A stretch of 9,012 nt of DNA. It comes from an uncultured Bacilli bacterium (GTDB taxonomy: Bacteria > Bacillota_I > Bacilli_A > RF39 > UBA660). This document shows, one piece after another, positions 5,085-9,012 of this stretch. The number at the start of each line of letters is the position of its first letter. Position 1 is the first letter of the stretch. Location of the stretch: the NCBI GenBank assembly GCA_934098445.1, contig CAKOOW010000044.1:1-9012 (forward strand). The letters are read 5' to 3'. The translations under genes were made by a program, and so were the position numbers. The notes under the pieces are model-generated. The model was not told the DNA's origin, made no database searches, and worked only from the letters and a program-made list of their open reading frames with translations.

Positions 5085-8000
5085 ATGAAAAATTTTAAGG
5101 ATTTAGATAAGAGACCGGTTAGTGTTGTGGAAAATGATATCTTAGAGTCTTGGGGGGGCGTAGTTAATATTTTAAATCGTCAGAATGAGGTTCATAAAGA
5201 TAATGATAACTTTGTTTTCTATGATGGACCAGCGTTTGCTAATGGCTTTCCGGGACTTCATCATATGGTAGCTAAGAATCTTAAAGACTCTATTTGTAAG
5301 TATCAAGCAATGAATGGGAAAAAGGTCTTAAGAAAAGTAGGTTGGGATACGCATGGACTACCTATTGAAAATCATGTTGAAAAGAAATTAGGGATTTCTT
5401 CGAAGAAAGAAATCTTAGAATTAGGGGTAGATAAGTTTAATCAAGAATGTCGTAATAGTGTTTCGGAAAATGAAGCGGCTTTTACAAGACTAACTAGTAA
5501 GATGGGACAGTTTATTGATGTCGATCATCCCTATTTAACTTATAAGAATGAGTATATTGAAACGGAATGGTGGATTTTAAAGAAGTTCTTTGATGAGGGA
5601 TATTTCTATGAGGGAACGAGAGTAGTTCCTTATTGTCCGCACTGTGGAACGGGTCTGGCTACTCACGAAGTTGCACAAGAATATGTTAATGAGACTGCTA
5701 CAACTTTATATGTACCATTTAAACTTAAGAATAGTGATACTTATTTTCTAGCGTGGACAACTACTCCTTGGACGCTTTTAGCTAATGTGGGGTTATGTGT
5801 TAATCCTGAGATGGATTATGTTAAAGTAAGCGTTGAGGGACTTAAGTATATAGTAGCAGAAAGTCTAGTGACGAGTGTTTTCCAAGACAAAGAAGTTAAG
5901 GTTTTAGAAAAGTTTAAGGGTAAGTCTTTAGAATATACGGAATATGAGCAATTGATTCCGGAGATTAAAGTTGATGGTAAAGCTTTCTTTGTGATGTGTG
6001 ATGATTATGTTACAGCTTCTGATGGTACAGGTATTGTTCATATAGCGGGAGCTTTCGGAGTAGATGATGCCAATGTCTGCAACAAATATGGCGTACCAAT
6101 TGTTAATCCCGTTGGCAAGGATGGCTGTTATACCGAAGGACCATGGACGGGTAAATTTGTCTTTGATTGTACGGATGATGTTATTAATTATTTAAAAGAA
6201 AATAATAAATTATTTAGAAAGCAAAAGATAAGTCATGATTATCCGCATTGCTGGAGATGTCATACTCCTTTAATTTACTATACAATGCCAAGTTACTATC
6301 TTAAAGTTTCGGAGTTTAAAGATAAGCTAGTAGAAGCTAATCGCGAGGTTAACTGGTATCCAGATTATGTAGGGGAAAAGCGATTTGCTAACTGGTTAAG
6401 TAATGCTAAAGACTGGAATATTTCCAGAAGTCGCTTCTGGGGAGCTCCTATTCCTTTCTTTAAATGTAGTTGCGGTCATAATGAGATGATTGGCTCTATT
6501 GAAGAGTTAAGAAGTCGTAGTACGGAAAAATTGCCTGTAGACTTTGATTTACATAAACCATATATTGATACTGTTCATTTAACTTGTCCCGAGTGTGGGG
6601 GCATCATGGAACGTATTCCTGATGTCTTAGATTGCTGGTTTGATTCTGGCTCAATGCCTTTTGCTCAGTATCATTATCCTTTTGAGAATAAAGAGTTATT
6701 TGAAACGCAATTTCCAGCTGACTTTATTTGTGAGGGAATAGATCAAACAAGAGGATGGTTTTATACTTTGATGGTAATTTCTACTTTCGTGATGGGACAT
6801 GCTCCTTATAAAAATGTCTTAGTAAATGATTTACTTTTAGATGGTGAAGGTAAGAAGATGAGTAAGTCACGTGGTAATATTGTTGAGCCTTTTAAGACTA
6901 TTGAAGAGTATGGGGCTGATGAAGTAAGATTTTATTTACCTTATGTTTCGCCAGTATGGACACCTTTGAAGTTTAGTTTTGAGGGACTAAAAGAGGTTCA
7001 TTCGAAATTCTTTAATCCTTTAAAGAATACTTATAATTTCTTTGTGATGTATGCTAATGCCGATAAGATTGATACTTCTTTATGTGATGTTTCTTATGAG
7101 GAGTTAGATTTAATTGATAAGTGGTTATTATCAAAATATAATACTTTAGTGAAGAATGTTAGAGCTTCTTTTGAGGAGTATGATTTAAATAAAGTTGTCC
7201 ATTATTTAACGGATTTTGTCTGTGAAGATTTATCTAACTGGTATATTCGTAGGAATCGTAATCGTTTCTGGGATAGTAAACTTACCACTAGTAAAAAGGC
7301 TGTTTATAAGACTACTTATGATTGTTTAGTAGGGCTTTCGAAGTTAATGGCTCCTATTGTCCCTTATTTATCAGAAGAAATATATCGTAATTTAACGGGG
7401 GAAGAGTCTGTTCATTTGAGTAGTTATCCTGTAGTTAAGGAAGATTATATTAATGCTTCTATTGAAGAGAAAATGGATAAAGTAAGAGATTTAATTTCTC
7501 TAGGACGTAATGCTAGAGAGGATAGTAAAATCAAGGTAAGAATTCCTCTTAAGATGGTTATTATTGATGGAAAGTTAGAAGAGTTACTTGGTAATTTAAC
7601 TAATCTAATTACAGAAGAGTTAAATGTTAAGACTTTAGAATTTACTAAAGATTTAGGTAAATATATGAATTTGACAATTAAACCTAACTTTAGAGTAGTA
7701 GGATCTATGTTTGGCAAAGATATTAAAGCTTACCAAGATTTATTATTAAATTTGGGAGAAGAAGAGAAGTTAAAATTAAATAATCAAGAGACTTTGACGG
7801 TTAAATTTTTAGACAAAGATTTAGCTATTACTCCCGAAATGGTTGATGTAAGGGTTGAAGCTAAAAATGGCTTTGATGTTGCTATGAACGGACGTGACTT
7901 TGTAATATTGGATACGACTTTAACCGAGGATTTATTACTGGAAGGGATGGCTAGAGAAGTAGTTTCTAAGTTACAAAATATGCGTAAAGAATTATCTTTA

Positions 8001-8180
8001 GATATTCAAGATCATATTATTGTTACTTATAGTGGAGATGAAACGGTAGCTAAATGTTTTAAAGAGTATAAGGAATTTATAAAAAATGAGACTTTAGCGG
8101 ATGAGATTATCCTTAAAGAGAGTGAAAATCATTATGATATTAATGGTTATGATACTACTTTAGATATTAAGAAAAATTAG
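5085..8180 (+). CDS. ileS: Isoleucyl-tRNA synthetase, type 2 (IleRS2), GLHH signature
   Basis: This 1031-residue cytoplasmic class Ia synthetase activates isoleucine with ATP and charges tRNA-Ile, editing misactivated valine. The N-terminal Rossmann half begins FYDGPAFANG with the HIGH-box position reading GLHH (57-60). The CP1 editing domain carries WTTTPWT (224-230) and GTGIVHIAGAFGVDD (314-328). Zinc-type cysteine pairs lie at 184/187 with 389/392 and at 461/463 with 501/504. KMSKS is at 591-595, followed by the anticodon-binding domain and a long C-terminal part without the zinc finger of type-1 bacterial IleRS. The sequence style and length fit type 2 (eukaryote-like, mupirocin-insensitive class). 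AAGGAGG (5073-5079) lies 5 nt before the ATG. It is expressed under the T-box upstream and ends at its own terminator. The enzyme identity is certain; type 2 assignment is strong but made by eye. Confidence 0.97.
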   Translation: MKNFKDLDKRPVSVVENDILESWGGVVNILNRQNEVHKDNDNFVFYDGPAFANGFPGLHHMVAKNLKDSICKYQAMNGKKVLRKVGWDTHGLPIENHVEKKLGISSKKEILELGVDKFNQECRNSVSENEAAFTRLTSKMGQFIDVDHPYLTYKNEYIETEWWILKKFFDEGYFYEGTRVVPYCPHCGTGLATHEVAQEYVNETATTLYVPFKLKNSDTYFLAWTTTPWTLLANVGLCVNPEMDYVKVSVEGLKYIVAESLVTSVFQDKEVKVLEKFKGKSLEYTEYEQLIPEIKVDGKAFFVMCDDYVTASDGTGIVHIAGAFGVDDANVCNKYGVPIVNPVGKDGCYTEGPWTGKFVFDCTDDVINYLKENNKLFRKQKISHDYPHCWRCHTPLIYYTMPSYYLKVSEFKDKLVEANREVNWYPDYVGEKRFANWLSNAKDWNISRSRFWGAPIPFFKCSCGHNEMIGSIEELRSRSTEKLPVDFDLHKPYIDTVHLTCPECGGIMERIPDVLDCWFDSGSMPFAQYHYPFENKELFETQFPADFICEGIDQTRGWFYTLMVISTFVMGHAPYKNVLVNDLLLDGEGKKMSKSRGNIVEPFKTIEEYGADEVRFYLPYVSPVWTPLKFSFEGLKEVHSKFFNPLKNTYNFFVMYANADKIDTSLCDVSYEELDLIDKWLLSKYNTLVKNVRASFEEYDLNKVVHYLTDFVCEDLSNWYIRRNRNRFWDSKLTTSKKAVYKTTYDCLVGLSKLMAPIVPYLSEEIYRNLTGEESVHLSSYPVVKEDYINASIEEKMDKVRDLISLGRNAREDSKIKVRIPLKMVIIDGKLEELLGNLTNLITEELNVKTLEFTKDLGKYMNLTIKPNFRVVGSMFGKDIKAYQDLLLNLGEEEKLKLNNQETLTVKFLDKDLAITPEMVDVRVEAKNGFDVAMNGRDFVILDTTLTEDLLLEGMAREVVSKLQNMRKELSLDIQDHIIVTYSGDETVAKCFKEYKEFIKNETLADEIILKESENHYDINGYDTTLDIKKN

Positions 8181-8186
8181 ATTAAG

Positions 8187-8217
8187 AAAGATGCTTATTA
8201 AAAAGTGTCTTTTTTTA
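8187..8217 (+). terminator. Intrinsic terminator after ileS
   Basis: AAAGATGCTT (8187-8196) pairs with AAGTGTCTTT (8203-8212) over a 6-nt loop, ten pairs including two G-T wobbles, followed by a T-tract to 8216. It begins 6 bp after the ileS stop and separates ileS from the next gene. Confidence 0.85.
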
Positions 8218-8237
8218 GCTGTTTTATCAAAAAATAT

Positions 8238-8266
8238 TTGCATTTTGTAAATAAAAGTGGTAGGAT
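8238..8266 (+). promoter_or_regulatory. Sigma-A-like promoter of the HA-repeat gene, extended -10
   Basis: TTGCAT (8238-8243) and TAGGAT (8261-8266) are separated by 17 bp, and TGG immediately precedes the -10, a complete extended -10. Transcription would start near 8273, about 19 nt before the ATG. It sits just after the ileS terminator, so the next gene is an independent unit. Confidence 0.65.
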
Positions 8267-8291
8267 ATATCTTCAGTTGAGGGGGATTATA

Positions 8292-9012
8292 ATGGAAAAT
8301 GTAATTAAGTGGAAAACGACACAAACTAAAACCAAGGTGCCGGAAAAAAAGCCGTTAACAAGAGCCCAAACCTGGGATTATTATTATCAAGTAGCTGTTT
8401 ATTACTATAATAAAAATAAAAATTTAAATTTAAAACGTAGAGATACGGTTTTAGATGAAAATGGTTGTGAGGTTAAATTAGGTAACTGGTTGCAAGTTCA
8501 AAGAAGTAGAAGGTCAGCTGGGTCTTTAAGTCCCTTACAAATTCAGAAATTAGATGATATAAAAATGATTTGGAAAACAGAAATATCCAAAAAAGAAAAA
8601 AGAAAACTATGCTTTTATTTTGCCGAAGAATATTATATTAAAAATGGTAATTTACTTATGCCTAGTAATTATGTTGTTAATCTTCCTAAATTAGGAATAG
8701 ACTTACAAGTTGGAGAATGGATTCGTCGCCAACGAGAATATTATCGCATGGGATTATTGACTACCGAACAGATAAGAGAATTAAAAAAGATAGGAATGGT
8801 TTTTGATTATCGAGAGACTATTTGGCTTTTAAAATACGAAATGATAAAGAAGCATTATGAGGAGAAGGGAAATATAAATTTTGATTTAGATTTTACTTTA
8901 GAAGATGAACAACTTAAGTTTAATCCTCATGGTTTTCTAGCTAAGCAAAGAATGGATTATAATAAGGGGTTATTATCCACTGATAGGATTAATCTTTTAA
9001 AAGCTATTGGTC
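8292..9012 (+). CDS. Tandem helicase-associated (HA) domain protein, partial (runs off the window end)
   Basis: The frame opens at ATG 8292 and stays open to the window edge, giving the first 240 residues. GAGGGGG (8279-8285) lies 6 nt before the start. After a lysine-rich leader of about 23 residues the protein consists of repeats of about 70-75 residues. Each has a W/Y-rich helix (TWDYYYQVAVYYYNKN, about 27-42; KLCFYFAEEYYIKNGN, 105-120; TIWLLKYEMIKKHYEEKGN, 176-194). Each continues with G-x-W-[LI]-x-x-Q-R or a variant (64-71, 141-148, 213-220), then G-x-L-[ST] and an I-x-x-L-x-x-I-[GK] helix. This is the helicase-associated domain pattern, usually found at the C-terminus of SF2 helicases and thought to bind nucleic acid. 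No helicase motor precedes it, since the upstream gene is ileS with its terminator. No signal peptide or membrane segment is seen. Function is unknown; the missing C-terminus could hold further repeats or another domain. Confidence 0.85.
   Translation, partial: MENVIKWKTTQTKTKVPEKKPLTRAQTWDYYYQVAVYYYNKNKNLNLKRRDTVLDENGCEVKLGNWLQVQRSRRSAGSLSPLQIQKLDDIKMIWKTEISKKEKRKLCFYFAEEYYIKNGNLLMPSNYVVNLPKLGIDLQVGEWIRRQREYYRMGLLTTEQIRELKKIGMVFDYRETIWLLKYEMIKKHYEEKGNINFDLDFTLEDEQLKFNPHGFLAKQRMDYNKGLLSTDRINLLKAIG

Noticed and set aside
7445..7717. Minus-strand open frame of 90 codons inside ileS
   Set aside because: It is antisense to the conserved C-terminal part of IleRS; the composition is that expected from reverse reading of AT-rich coding DNA, and there is no promoter or ribosome binding site.
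8292..9012. C-terminal part of a helicase split by a frameshift
   Set aside because: The gene has its own promoter, ribosome binding site and ATG and is preceded by ileS and a terminator, so no helicase motor lies upstream.
1..9012. CRISPR array, tRNA/rRNA gene, IS element ends or alternative genetic code (TGA as Trp)
   Set aside because: I saw no regularly spaced direct repeats, no cloverleaf sequence and no inverted-repeat-bounded element. Genes use TGG for Trp and end in TAA or TAG; five stops without TGA are too few to argue recoding.

Overview
The window is AT-rich (roughly one third G+C) and densely coded. It uses the standard bacterial code: tryptophan is read from TGG, and the long frames contain no internal TGA. 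It carries Shine-Dalgarno sites of the GGAGG/GGTGA type, sigma-A-like promoters with extended -10 elements, and a tRNA-Ile T-box leader. Together these point to a low-GC member of the Bacillota. The mix of an Rpn-type nuclease tail, a type-2 IleRS and a stand-alone helicase-associated-repeat protein resembles uncultured gut Bacilli, Erysipelotrichia-like or RF39-like lineages, but that placement is inference.

Layout, left to right. Positions 1-246 hold the C-terminal end of an Rpn/PD-(D/E)XK 'transposase-like' nuclease. Close behind on the same strand is priA (285-2462), the replication-restart helicase. It converges, with only 7 bp between stop codons, on an AlgC/ManB-type phosphomannomutase/phosphoglucomutase gene on the minus strand (2470-3843); the intrinsic terminator of that gene is built partly from its own last codons. 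The mutase gene and a divergent sigma-70-family gene (3924-4811) are fired from two interlocked divergent promoters between 3861 and 3904. The sigma gene runs without a visible terminator into the promoter and T-box leader (4820-5063) of ileS (5085-8180). ileS encodes an isoleucyl-tRNA synthetase of the type-2 class with a GLHH signature instead of the textbook HIGH. After an intrinsic terminator (8187-8217), a separate promoter starts a gene (8292 to the window edge) built of tandem helicase-associated (HA) domains with no helicase attached.

The genes do not form one pathway. The window reads as housekeeping genes (DNA restart, sugar-phosphate metabolism, translation) with a regulatory gene and two poorly understood accessory-type genes at the edges. 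The best-supported regulation is ileS: uncharged tRNA-Ile should bind the leader (ATC specifier at 4941-4943, acceptor-pairing TGGT at 5017-5020) and permit read-through. The items most worth a second look are the GLHH active-site signature of IleRS, the sigma factor with an altered -35 recognition helix, the interlocked divergent promoters, the unusual antiterminator/terminator geometry of the T-box, and the orphan HA-repeat protein. I found no clear evidence of a wholly new multi-gene system here.
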